This document shows, piece by piece, positions 6,403 through 13,797 of a stretch of 13,797 nucleotides of DNA. The stretch comes from Woeseia sp964560775 (GTDB lineage Bacteria; Pseudomonadota; Gammaproteobacteria; Steroidobacterales; Woeseiaceae): NCBI GenBank assembly GCA_964560775.1, contig CAZLNH010000210.1, positions 1 through 13,797 on the forward strand, given 5' to 3'. The position numbers and the translations under genes were made by a program. Numbering within the stretch: the first letter of the stretch is position 1; every line of letters starts with the position of its first letter. Below the pieces are notes generated by a model, which was given only the letters and a program-made list of their open reading frames with translations, was not told where the DNA came from and did no database searches.

Positions 6403-9400
6403 GTCAATACTCAGCGACTCGTTGTTGCGTGATCGCGCTATTGTGTTCCGTATGCCAACCATTGACATCGTTCGCCGCCGTCGGGCGCACCGTCGGGGAT
6501 CCCAACGTTTCAGACAACGGCGAGGCAACGTACACCATACCGATCACGGTACCGAACGGCATTAACGGACTTACGCCTGCTTTGGCACTGTTCTACGCGC
6601 ATCGTCAGGGCGAGGGACTGGCCGGTGTCGGTTGGGGTGTGTCTGGTTTGTCGGAAATCACGCGCTGCGGAAAGTCGCTCGCGCAGGACGGCGTAACCGC
6701 GACCGTACAGCTAAGCACGGCCGATCGATTTTGTATTGACGGCAATCAACTCCGACTAACTTCGGGCAGCTATGGTGTCACAGGTTCCCAATATCGATCC
6801 GAGGTCGACACAATTGCTCGTTACAAAGCGAACGGTACTGCGGGCAATGGACCCGCGTGGTTCGAGGTGCGAGATAAGAACGGACTGATCTACGAGTACG
6901 GAAACAGCGCGAATTCCCGGATTGAATCGATAGCGGCTGGCTGGACCACCACGGCAATCACCTGGGCACTTAGCAAGATTAAGGATCGCCAGGGAAACGA
7001 AATCGTTTTCTCGTACGTTGAAGACGGCGCGCCCCTTGGTGGCTACCGAATCAGTACTATTACATATCGCGCCAATCCTGGACAGGGCGTTGCTGCTGGT
7101 TACTCAATTGCCTTTGTCCACGGTACACAGCCGGCGGGCGACGTCGACACGCAGTATGCAGCAGGTGGCAAGATGGACGACACCAAGCGGCTTGACCGCG
7201 TGGACGTCAACTACACCGGAATATCACCCGCAGTTTTGGTACGACAATATAAATTGACGTATGAAGTATCTCTGTCGACTGCCGGGCGCAGCCGTTTGGC
7301 GTCGGTACAGGAGTGCGCAGGGTCACCGCTTGCCTGTCTGACGGCGACGACCTTTACCTACCAGAATGGCACTAACAGCTTTGGCGCAGAAATTACCAGC
7401 GGTACGACTATTGCGACCGGCGCAAGCGCCTTGCCCCTGGATATCAATGGCGACGGACGTACTGACTTAGTGTATCCGTCGAGCGCCGGAGCCGGTACTT
7501 GGTATTACAGGCTCGCGAATGCGTCCGGTGGGTACGAGCTGGCGGAGAATTCGGGGATTGCTAATACGAATCACACGAAGGCCATTCCCATTGATTACAA
7601 CGCAGACGGTCTGGATGATCTCATGGTGCCACTGGCAGGCGGTACCTGGTGGGTCATCCAAGGGTCTGCCGCGGGCTTGCAATCCGCATTCGATACTGGC
7701 GCACCAGCAGTAAGCACCGCCGGAAATGCCGCGGCATTGGACAAAAACGGTGATGGACTTGACGATCTTGTATATGTAAGTGGCAATTCAGTCTACGTAC
7801 GTTATCGGGTATGGGGCGCAGCATTTTCGGCTACGGCCACCAATATTTTCACTCCCGGCGGCCCACTGACTCTCGATGGGCCGGCGTTCCCAAATCAATA
7901 CTCCAACAGTCGTGCACGGTCGTTTGATGCCAACGGAGACGGCATCCGCGATGCGCTTATTCAGGTCAAGGAATTGCTGTATCCATACTACACAAATGAT
8001 TATCGATACACGACGTACGCGTTGCTTGGCGGTGCTACGGGGACCTACTTGGTCAACCAAGCGTTGACAACAAGACCGACGGTTCTCCCACTTGACATAA
8101 ACGGCGATGGCTATTTCGATGCTGTGTATCAAACTGGAACCGGGCCGCTGATCTACGTATTCAGTACAGGGAAGAATTTCGGATCGGGTTTGACCGGGCC
8201 TTCGCTGACAAATTTGAGCTTGAGTAAAGCGGTTGTCGTTGATTGGGATTCAGACGGTTACGACGACTTGCTCATTCCCAATACGTCGACGCTCAAGTGG
8301 AATTATTTACGATCCACTGGCAATGGCTTTGCCGCACCGGTAGCTACTACATTGACAACCTCGACGCCGCGCGCAGTTTACGGGATTGACGCGAACGGCG
8401 ACGGTATGGACGACCTCGCTTACACGCGGTCTGACGGCGTATTCGTCTATCGTCCACATTCTGGCGTTTTGCCTGACTTGCTGAAAACCGCGACCGACGG
8501 CAACGGCAACAAGATTACATTCAATTATCAGCCGCTGCCGCAAAGCACCTACACGAAGTATTCATCCGCGACCTTTCCGAATCAGGATTACGCCGGGCCG
8601 ACGTACGTCGTTTCCACTGCGGTGCCCAGTACCGGAATCGGCAGCGGAACGTACACCCTGACCTACACTTACGCTGGTGCCATCATGAACGTCAATGGCC
8701 GGGGCCTTGCCGGTTTTGATCGAAAGACCACGCAAGACAGCCGAAACGGCATCAAAGTGAAGGAATACTTCCTGCGCGATTTTCCCTACCGAGGTCGCGT
8801 TTACCGTACGTTGACGACGCAGTCCAATGACACGCCGATTCAGGACGTTACCTACACCTGGCAGTCGATCACCATCGGTCCGGCTTTTCAGAACTACCAC
8901 CTACCGTACGTGCAGCAATCGTTGGAGAAGAATTACGAAGCCGGCGGCACGTACAACGGCGCACAGCTTAACGAAATTGCGACCACCACGACCGTGGACA
9001 ATTATGGCACGCCCACCAGTATCACGAAGACAACGACGGAAGAGTCGACGGGCAATGGCGCACAGGCCGGTGCAATTTTTACGGAGCAGGTCGTAAATTC
9101 TTCGATCACCGACAACGAGACGACGTGGTGCCTGGGAAAGCCCGGGCAGACCCAGTGGATCAATTCGCACAATCAAACGTACGGCTCGCAAATCACGCGG
9201 ACCGTGACGCGGACTTGGGAGACCAACAGCTATTGTCGCCTGTTGACGGAAGTCACGGAGCCCGGAAGCGGCACGTTCGAAGTGACAAAATCCCTGTTAT
9301 ACGACAATTTTGGGAATGTCAACAGTGAGTCAGTGACCGGCGTGAATATGCTGGTGCGCACCACGACCACGAACTGGGGCACGACCGGTCAATTCCCGAT

Positions 9401-12400
9401 TACCGTCACGAACCCTCTGGGACAAGCGACCACGCTGGGTTGGGACGTCGCAAAGGGCGTGCAGACCAGCACGACGGACCCTAACGGCCACCTGACCTCG
9501 TCGCTTTACGACGAGTTCGGACGCAAAACGCGTGATACGCAGGTTGATGGCACTTACACGACGTACACCTTGACCAACTGTACCTCGGGCAACAGTTACT
9601 GCGGTACCTCGTACAGCCGCGTAAAAACCAAACTTCGTGGCTCGTCAAAGAATACAGCGGGCACAGAGATCCGCTTTGACGACAGTTTCCTCGACAAACA
9701 GGATCGACCGGTGCAGAACGAGAGCCAGACGATGACCGGTGCCGTAACGCGCTCACGGACGATTTACGATTCGCTGGGACGCGTTGCGCAACAATCGGCA
9801 CCCTCTTTCTCGGCAACCCCAGAGTACTATTCGTCCACGAGTTACGATTTGCTGAATCGACCGACGGAGGTGTCCCGGCCGATCGATGTTGGCAATCCGG
9901 CTCTCCAGACCACAACCGTGGCGTATCTGGGTTTGAGAAGCACGACCACGGATGCCGAGGGTAAGGTCTCGACCAAAATCTCGGACGCACTAGGGCGCGT
10001 GTTTCGATCGATTGACAATGCGAGTTACTACCAGCAGTTCGAGTACGATGCCTTCGGCAGCATCCGGCGCGTCAAGGACAGCCTGGGCAATAATCTTCTG
10101 CAAGCGACCTATTCCTATGGCATCCAGGCGCACCGCTTGACCTCGAACGACATGGATCTGGGGGCGTGGACGTACGCGCCTAACGCGCTCGGTGAAATGG
10201 TGGCGTACACCGATGCCAAAGGACAGAACTTTAGCGCTACTTTCGACAAGCTGTCACGGCCGTGGACGCGGACCGAACCGGGTGCCTCTACCACTTGGAC
10301 CTGGGGCGCCTCGGCCGCGGCGCACAATATCGGTGCGCTCGCATCGGTTTCGACGAGTGGCCATTCTGAATCGCTGACCTACGATACGAAGGGACGTATC
10401 AGCCAACGGACAATCGTCTCGGATGCGACCTACCTGATTAACTATGCATTTGATGCGACGACCGGTTTGCTGGACTCCCTGACGTATCCGACCAGCACCT
10501 CAGGATACCGGCTGAAGCTCAAGTACAACTACGGGTATGGAATTCTGAACATGGTCTCAGACTTCAATGTGCCTGCTACCGTGTTCTGGCAGGGCAACGC
10601 CGTCGATGCTCGCGGCAACGTCATTCAGCAAACCTTGGGTAACGGCCTGCAAACGATTCGGGGTTTCGACGAGATCACCGGCTTACCCGATTACATTCAG
10701 TCCGGTCCCGGCGGCAGTGCGACGCTACAGGACCTGGAGCTCGCCTGGAACAAGGTCGGCAGCCTCACGCAGCGCAAGGACGTCAATCGTGCGCTGACCG
10801 AGAACTTCTACTACGATAATCTGCACCGTTTGAACCATTCAAAGCTCAACAATGTGCAGAATCTCGACCTTTCCTACAACGCGATGGGCAATATTCTGAC
10901 CAAAAGCGATGTTTCGGGCAGTACCTGGACTTATCACGCGACGAAGAAACACGCGGTGACAGTCGCTGGTTCTAACACATATGCGTACGACGCCAACGGC
11001 AACCAGGTGACCCGCAATGGCCAGACGGTCACGTGGACCAGTTTCAACTACCCGAGTCACATGCCGCATGGCACGAAATATCACAACTACTTTTACGATG
11101 CCAATCGACAGCGCTGGAAGCAGGTGTATTACAACGGCACCTCGAGCGAGACCACGATTTTCGTCGGTGGCGTGCTGGAGAAGCACACTGCCGGCGGAAT
11201 CACGGAGTACCGGCATTACATCAATGCCGACGATCAGCCGGTGGCGCTCTACACCCGGCCAACCAGCGGATCCATCACCACACAGTATTTCCTGCTGGAT
11301 CACCTGGGCAGTGTGGCCGAGGTCACCAACAGCCTTGGCACGCTGGACGTAGCCGAGAACTTTGCCGCATTCGGTGAACGGCGCGACGCCAACGACTGGA
11401 GCGGACCGCCCAGTGCCGGCGATGTAACTCTCATCAATGGCGCCACGCAACGGGGCTACACATTCCATACGAATTCGGAATCCAGCTCCCTCATTCACAT
11501 GAACGGACGAATAGCGGATTCGTTGACCGGGCGCTTCCTGTCGCCGGATCCGTACGTTTTCCGGCCCGATCTAACGCAGTCGTTCAATCGCTATAGCTAT
11601 GTCAATAACAATCCGTTGAGTATGACCGACCCGAGCGGGTTTTGTGGCGAACCCCTGTCAGCTTTCCTGTGCGACGCTGCCATTGGCTCCGCTTTGAACT
11701 ATATCGGACGCAAGCTCTTTGGTGGGAAATCCAAACCCCCACCGACGGGTTGCCTAGCCAATGCGAGTGCCGTCGGGTGCTATGGCAAAGGCATAGCGAC
11801 CAAACTGTACAAAATGGCCAGAGACATCTACGGGCTGCCCAGGCTCGGGGCACCGCCGGTGTGGGGTGTTGGCGAAGACCGGTTCGGTACCGGCACCTGC
11901 AGTTGGAGTTCGATTTGCATGAGCCTGGATGACGAAGTATCCGAAAAAGTGATGGTTCGGTTTCATTTCAAGACCGCCGGGCTGGACATTTTCAAGGCGG
12001 CCGCCGAAAAGTATGCGTACGGCAAAATATTCGAGGATGTCTTGCCGCCCGGCGAATATGAAATTTCTGTTTCAACTACAGACGCGCTTGAAAAGGATGA
12101 GTTCATGCGGACTATCAGCCCGACAATTATTCTCGTAAATCCGAATGCGGACCTTGCGCAATTTCATAGAACGATCAATCGAATGGGTAGCGCTATTGGT
12201 CATGAGATCATGCACGTAAACGACATGCTTAGAAATCAGGTAAACCTTTTTAATGTATCGAGTGTCAATTTGAGTGAATTGCGTGCATACGGCTGGCAAT
12301 GGCAGACAAGAGCACTCTTTGAACTTGATATTAGCTACAAAGAATGGTTGACCTCGAAAATTATGACCTACCAGAACATACAGGCTGATGGCAATGACTG

Positions 12401-12401
12401 A
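6396..12401 (+). CDS. Secreted SpvB/FG-GAP/RHS-repeat polymorphic toxin with C-terminal HExxH domain
   Basis: This is a 2001-residue giant. A Sec signal peptide (about 1-28, hydrophobic CVIALLCSVC, cleavage near FAA) is followed by an SpvB-type N-terminal domain (about 30-340). Next come seven FG-GAP/VCBS calcium-type motifs DxNxDGxxD (about 349-675, first DINGDGRTD, last DANGDGMDD), and a TcdB-mid-like stretch (about 685-840). YD/RHS repeats run from about 968 to 1600. The RHS-associated core includes YRHYI (1605), LDHLGSV (1634), IHMNGR (1700), GRFLSPDP and NPLSMTDPSGF (ending at 1749). After it, 252 residues differ in character. Three cysteine pairs (1750/1759, 1786/1795, 1835/1841) precede a domain with HEIMH (1936-1940) and E1961 in ELRAYGWQ, a gluzincin-like zinc metallopeptidase pattern. 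In known RHS proteins the core makes a shell that holds and releases the C-terminal toxin. Delivery is unclear, since no PAAR/VgrG or Tc A partner is visible. The toxin function is inferred from the motif and architecture. The downstream overlapping gene is the candidate immunity partner. Confidence 0.9.
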   Translation: MLSQYSATRCCVIALLCSVCQPLTSFAAVGRTVGDPNVSDNGEATYTIPITVPNGINGLTPALALFYAHRQGEGLAGVGWGVSGLSEITRCGKSLAQDGVTATVQLSTADRFCIDGNQLRLTSGSYGVTGSQYRSEVDTIARYKANGTAGNGPAWFEVRDKNGLIYEYGNSANSRIESIAAGWTTTAITWALSKIKDRQGNEIVFSYVEDGAPLGGYRISTITYRANPGQGVAAGYSIAFVHGTQPAGDVDTQYAAGGKMDDTKRLDRVDVNYTGISPAVLVRQYKLTYEVSLSTAGRSRLASVQECAGSPLACLTATTFTYQNGTNSFGAEITSGTTIATGASALPLDINGDGRTDLVYPSSAGAGTWYYRLANASGGYELAENSGIANTNHTKAIPIDYNADGLDDLMVPLAGGTWWVIQGSAAGLQSAFDTGAPAVSTAGNAAALDKNGDGLDDLVYVSGNSVYVRYRVWGAAFSATATNIFTPGGPLTLDGPAFPNQYSNSRARSFDANGDGIRDALIQVKELLYPYYTNDYRYTTYALLGGATGTYLVNQALTTRPTVLPLDINGDGYFDAVYQTGTGPLIYVFSTGKNFGSGLTGPSLTNLSLSKAVVVDWDSDGYDDLLIPNTSTLKWNYLRSTGNGFAAPVATTLTTSTPRAVYGIDANGDGMDDLAYTRSDGVFVYRPHSGVLPDLLKTATDGNGNKITFNYQPLPQSTYTKYSSATFPNQDYAGPTYVVSTAVPSTGIGSGTYTLTYTYAGAIMNVNGRGLAGFDRKTTQDSRNGIKVKEYFLRDFPYRGRVYRTLTTQSNDTPIQDVTYTWQSITIGPAFQNYHLPYVQQSLEKNYEAGGTYNGAQLNEIATTTTVDNYGTPTSITKTTTEESTGNGAQAGAIFTEQVVNSSITDNETTWCLGKPGQTQWINSHNQTYGSQITRTVTRTWETNSYCRLLTEVTEPGSGTFEVTKSLLYDNFGNVNSESVTGVNMLVRTTTTNWGTTGQFPITVTNPLGQATTLGWDVAKGVQTSTTDPNGHLTSSLYDEFGRKTRDTQVDGTYTTYTLTNCTSGNSYCGTSYSRVKTKLRGSSKNTAGTEIRFDDSFLDKQDRPVQNESQTMTGAVTRSRTIYDSLGRVAQQSAPSFSATPEYYSSTSYDLLNRPTEVSRPIDVGNPALQTTTVAYLGLRSTTTDAEGKVSTKISDALGRVFRSIDNASYYQQFEYDAFGSIRRVKDSLGNNLLQATYSYGIQAHRLTSNDMDLGAWTYAPNALGEMVAYTDAKGQNFSATFDKLSRPWTRTEPGASTTWTWGASAAAHNIGALASVSTSGHSESLTYDTKGRISQRTIVSDATYLINYAFDATTGLLDSLTYPTSTSGYRLKLKYNYGYGILNMVSDFNVPATVFWQGNAVDARGNVIQQTLGNGLQTIRGFDEITGLPDYIQSGPGGSATLQDLELAWNKVGSLTQRKDVNRALTENFYYDNLHRLNHSKLNNVQNLDLSYNAMGNILTKSDVSGSTWTYHATKKHAVTVAGSNTYAYDANGNQVTRNGQTVTWTSFNYPSHMPHGTKYHNYFYDANRQRWKQVYYNGTSSETTIFVGGVLEKHTAGGITEYRHYINADDQPVALYTRPTSGSITTQYFLLDHLGSVAEVTNSLGTLDVAENFAAFGERRDANDWSGPPSAGDVTLINGATQRGYTFHTNSESSSLIHMNGRIADSLTGRFLSPDPYVFRPDLTQSFNRYSYVNNNPLSMTDPSGFCGEPLSAFLCDAAIGSALNYIGRKLFGGKSKPPPTGCLANASAVGCYGKGIATKLYKMARDIYGLPRLGAPPVWGVGEDRFGTGTCSWSSICMSLDDEVSEKVMVRFHFKTAGLDIFKAAAEKYAYGKIFEDVLPPGEYEISVSTTDALEKDEFMRTISPTIILVNPNADLAQFHRTINRMGSAIGHEIMHVNDMLRNQVNLFNVSSVNLSELRAYGWQWQTRALFELDISYKEWLTSKIMTYQNIQADGND
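11640..12401 (+). other. Variable toxin tip of the RHS protein (putative zinc metallopeptidase)
   Basis: This covers residues 1749-2001, immediately after the DPSG motif that closes RHS cores. The first 100 residues form a cysteine-rich, glycine/proline-rich linker. From about 1850 a compact domain of about 150 residues contains TIILVNPNAD (1910-1919) and an AIGHEIMHVND helix (1934-1943). E1961 then lies 21 residues after the second histidine. HExxH followed by a distal Glu is the zinc site of gluzincins. The DNA becomes visibly AT-richer from about 12060 onward than the RHS core, as expected for an exchangeable tip. Substrate and family are not recognised. Confidence 0.65.
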
Positions 12402-12906
12402 AGAAACAGTTGTATCGGGCAATCGTGTGGTACTTCTCGCTGCGTTGCTCCTACTTTCACCAGTGCGCACACTTTGTGGGGCTATCGAATTGCCGAGTTC
12501 AATCCCGGTGACGTGGAGTTCAAAACATTACGTAACAAAATTAGGTCCACCACACGGGACAATTACTATAATTGCAAACTTTGGCGATGACGGCGGACTG
12601 ATTAACATCTTAATAAGATCGAAAGTTACCGACGCGTGTATTCAAGGCAAGATGATCGAAGGGCTAACAGACTTGAGTGAGCCGGATATTTCGATCCCGG
12701 TCGAGGATTCAAGCGTTTTGCCAGGTCGATTCACAATATCGTTTGAGTATGGACCAAAGTATAGGGTGAACATTGCTAGTTGCGACGAAACCGGCTTGAA
12801 TTGCGTAGACTGGGTTCAGGATATCGTAAGTTTCGAAATAAATTCAGACGGCGAGGTTGCGCGAAAAACTCACGATGTTGGCATGCGGTTGGAAGAAAAG
12901 AACTGA
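12394..12906 (+). CDS. Exported small protein, candidate immunity to the RHS toxin
   Basis: The frame starts at ATG 12394 (170 residues) or at ATG 12388 (172 residues). An AGG at 12382-12384 fits the later start better, at nine nt versus three nt. Both starts overlap the RHS stop at 12399-12401, so translation is coupled. The protein begins with a signal peptide: a charged n-region, the hydrophobic VVLLAALLLLSPV, then TLCGA with likely cleavage before IELP. No lipobox is present. The mature part of about 140 residues is acidic, rich in alternating beta-type segments such as GTITIIANF and RFTISFEYG, and has three cysteines in the second half. I recognise no family. The position directly after a polymorphic-toxin tip, the similarly AT-rich composition and the periplasmic destination suggest an immunity protein that protects the cell envelope. 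It could instead be an accessory or chaperone. Confidence 0.7.
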   Translation: MTEETVVSGNRVVLLAALLLLSPVRTLCGAIELPSSIPVTWSSKHYVTKLGPPHGTITIIANFGDDGGLINILIRSKVTDACIQGKMIEGLTDLSEPDISIPVEDSSVLPGRFTISFEYGPKYRVNIASCDETGLNCVDWVQDIVSFEINSDGEVARKTHDVGMRLEEKN

Positions 12907-13275
12907 TTGACTGTTAATAGCGCTTTTCTCGAACGGCGCGCATCGTCTATTCGCAGCTGGTTGTGGGCTTGTTCCGACTTCCGCATGCAATTGGAGCTAG
13001 GATTCCACTTCCGCCGGTGCACCGGAGATTACCAAGCTTTGATAAACGCATAAGTGGAAGTCATCTGCTAGGCCTGTGGAAGTCCGGCCTCTCGGGCCAC
13101 ACATGTATTCTCTCGCATCGAGATGCGTGAACGCGTTTAGGACAATCAAACACTTAACGGCTGGACACGTCCTTAACGATTTGGTCCTGGTACATCCTAT
13201 ACAAGATCTGGTTTCTCATTTGCATACCGAGCGCATCCTTGACCTATGAGATCGACAAGAACGGTAGGGGACCGT
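12907..13275. other. Intergenic region with repeated GGAAGT motifs
   Basis: There is no gene with recognisable features in these 369 nt. ACTTCCGC occurs at 12977-12984 and 13007-13014. GTGGAAGTC occurs at 13054-13062 and 13076-13084, giving two motifs in each orientation that could pair as nested hairpins. A GGCC-TCTC-GGGCC hairpin candidate follows near 13086-13098. No clear U-tract terminator is seen after the stop at 12906. The stretch may be a decayed toxin/immunity remnant or a small repeat element. Confidence 0.45.
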
Positions 13276-13797
13276 GGCCTTGTTGCATGACTACATATTG
13301 GGCATGAGTCTGGTGGCGGGCAGGTATTTCTTCTTAGGAGACGCAGTACCCATCCGGCATTCCAAGCTTCGTCATCGTGTTCAGAATTGAACAAGCAATG
13401 CGGATCTCAGTTACCTGTGATTCCATAGTGCGGCTTGCAAGGGTACTGCCGAATTCATTCTTGAAGCGCGACACGGCGGTCTCGACGAGACTTCGCCGCG
13501 TGTACCCGGATTCTCTCTGCCAGCAGCGTCGACCGAAACGGTCGATATGCCGGATGTTCTCATCTCGCTGGTCGCTCTCGACGCCTGCATGGTCGCTGGT
13601 TTTCGCATTTCGCCCGGGCGGGATAAGGATTCTGGTCGGAGTGGGACCGTCTGACGCGTGGGTCTCAATGGCACAATAGACGGAAGCCCGGTCGTAAGCG
13701 CCGTCCGCTCGCACCGAGGCAAGTCTACGATTTATCGGTGCCAGTAGATCCCGGACCGGTGTTGAATCGCGCGTGCCGTGCGTCGTGATCTTCGAGG
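13276..13797 (-). mobile_element. IS5-family insertion sequence, copy 2 (partial, window edge)
   Basis: From GGCCTTG at 13276 the sequence follows copy 1 (4422 onward) with roughly 15 substitutions and one 4-nt insertion, CAGG near 13321. That is about 97% identity, in the same orientation. The first 50 nt are the most diverged. Only the transposase 3' half is inside the window. The last base of the window (g) differs from copy 1 (t), which may be one more substitution. With copy 1 it forms direct repeats around the RHS locus. Confidence 0.88.
13334..13797 (-). CDS. IS5-family DDE transposase, copy 2 (5' end beyond window)
   Basis: The frame is open from the window edge to TAA at 13334-13336, about 154 codons. 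It matches the C-terminal half of copy 1 almost exactly, with changes such as D to G in HASDDPTP and V to F in DRVGRRC. It retains the second catalytic Asp (RADGAYDR) and the YREK signature with the catalytic Glu (SLVETAVSRFK). There is no frameshift in the visible part, so it may be functional, perhaps able to act on both copies. An internal ATG near 13714 only marks the first Met in the visible part and is not the start. Confidence 0.85.
   Translation of the reverse strand, partial: SKITTHGTRDSTPVRDLLAPINRRLASVRADGAYDRASVYCAIETHASDGPTPTRILIPPGRNAKTSDHAGVESDQRDENIRHIDRFGRRCWQRESGYTRRSLVETAVSRFKNEFGSTLASRTMESQVTEIRIACSILNTMTKLGMPDGYCVS

Noticed and set aside
11640..12401. SpvB-type ADP-ribosyltransferase activity in the C-terminal tip.
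   Set aside because: The N-terminal similarity to SpvB does not extend to the tip, and I see no STS or ExE mono-ADP-ribosyltransferase motifs there. The HEIMH motif points elsewhere.
12394..12480. Lipoprotein signal in the immunity candidate, because of the cysteine in TLCGA.
   Set aside because: The residues before the cysteine (R-T-L) do not fit a lipobox, which needs a small residue at -1. A signal peptidase I site is more likely.
12907..12960. Rho-independent terminator after the immunity candidate.
   Set aside because: There is a short TTTT run but no GC-rich stem directly before it.

Overview
The window looks like a chromosomal segment of a Gram-negative, moderately GC-rich proteobacterium. 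The signs are a two-membrane-style sensor kinase with a periplasmic domain, Sec signal peptides, an IS5-family element of the IS903 type and a SpvB/RHS giant protein. The sequence alone does not allow a genus call. No rRNA, tRNA or CRISPR array is visible.

Region 1 (1-4374) is a compact signalling operon on the + strand. It opens with the last 15 codons of a gene whose C-terminus resembles the YfiR/DUF4154 family. That gene overlaps, by ATGA, a membrane histidine kinase (CHASE8-like sensor, HAMP, PAS, HisKA, HATPase). The kinase overlaps a single-domain Rcp1-type response regulator by 8 nt. Twelve nt later comes a soluble hybrid kinase (REC-PAS-HisKA-HATPase-REC). None of the visible proteins has a DNA-binding or enzymatic output domain, so this is a phosphorelay whose output lies elsewhere or is protein-protein.

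Region 2 (4422-5516) is a complete-looking IS5-family element of about 1.1 kb. It has imperfect terminal inverted repeats and a minus-strand transposase with a full DDE and Y(2)R(3)E(6)K signature. It inserted 47 nt after the hybrid-kinase stop.

Region 3 (5517-13275) is accessory cargo. It holds about 880 nt of poorly coding DNA with an AT-rich patch, then a 2001-residue secreted SpvB/FG-GAP/RHS protein. That protein's variable C-terminal tip carries an HEIMH zincin motif. A small signal-peptide-bearing ORF overlaps its 3' end and is the natural candidate for its immunity protein. A further 369 nt has no convincing gene.

Region 4 (13276-13797) is a second copy of the same IS, in the same orientation and near-identical, cut by the window edge. 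The toxin/immunity pair is therefore bracketed by two direct IS copies, an arrangement like a composite transposon of at least 9.4 kb. The most interesting signal is this IS-bracketed RHS metallopeptidase module with a putative periplasmic immunity partner.
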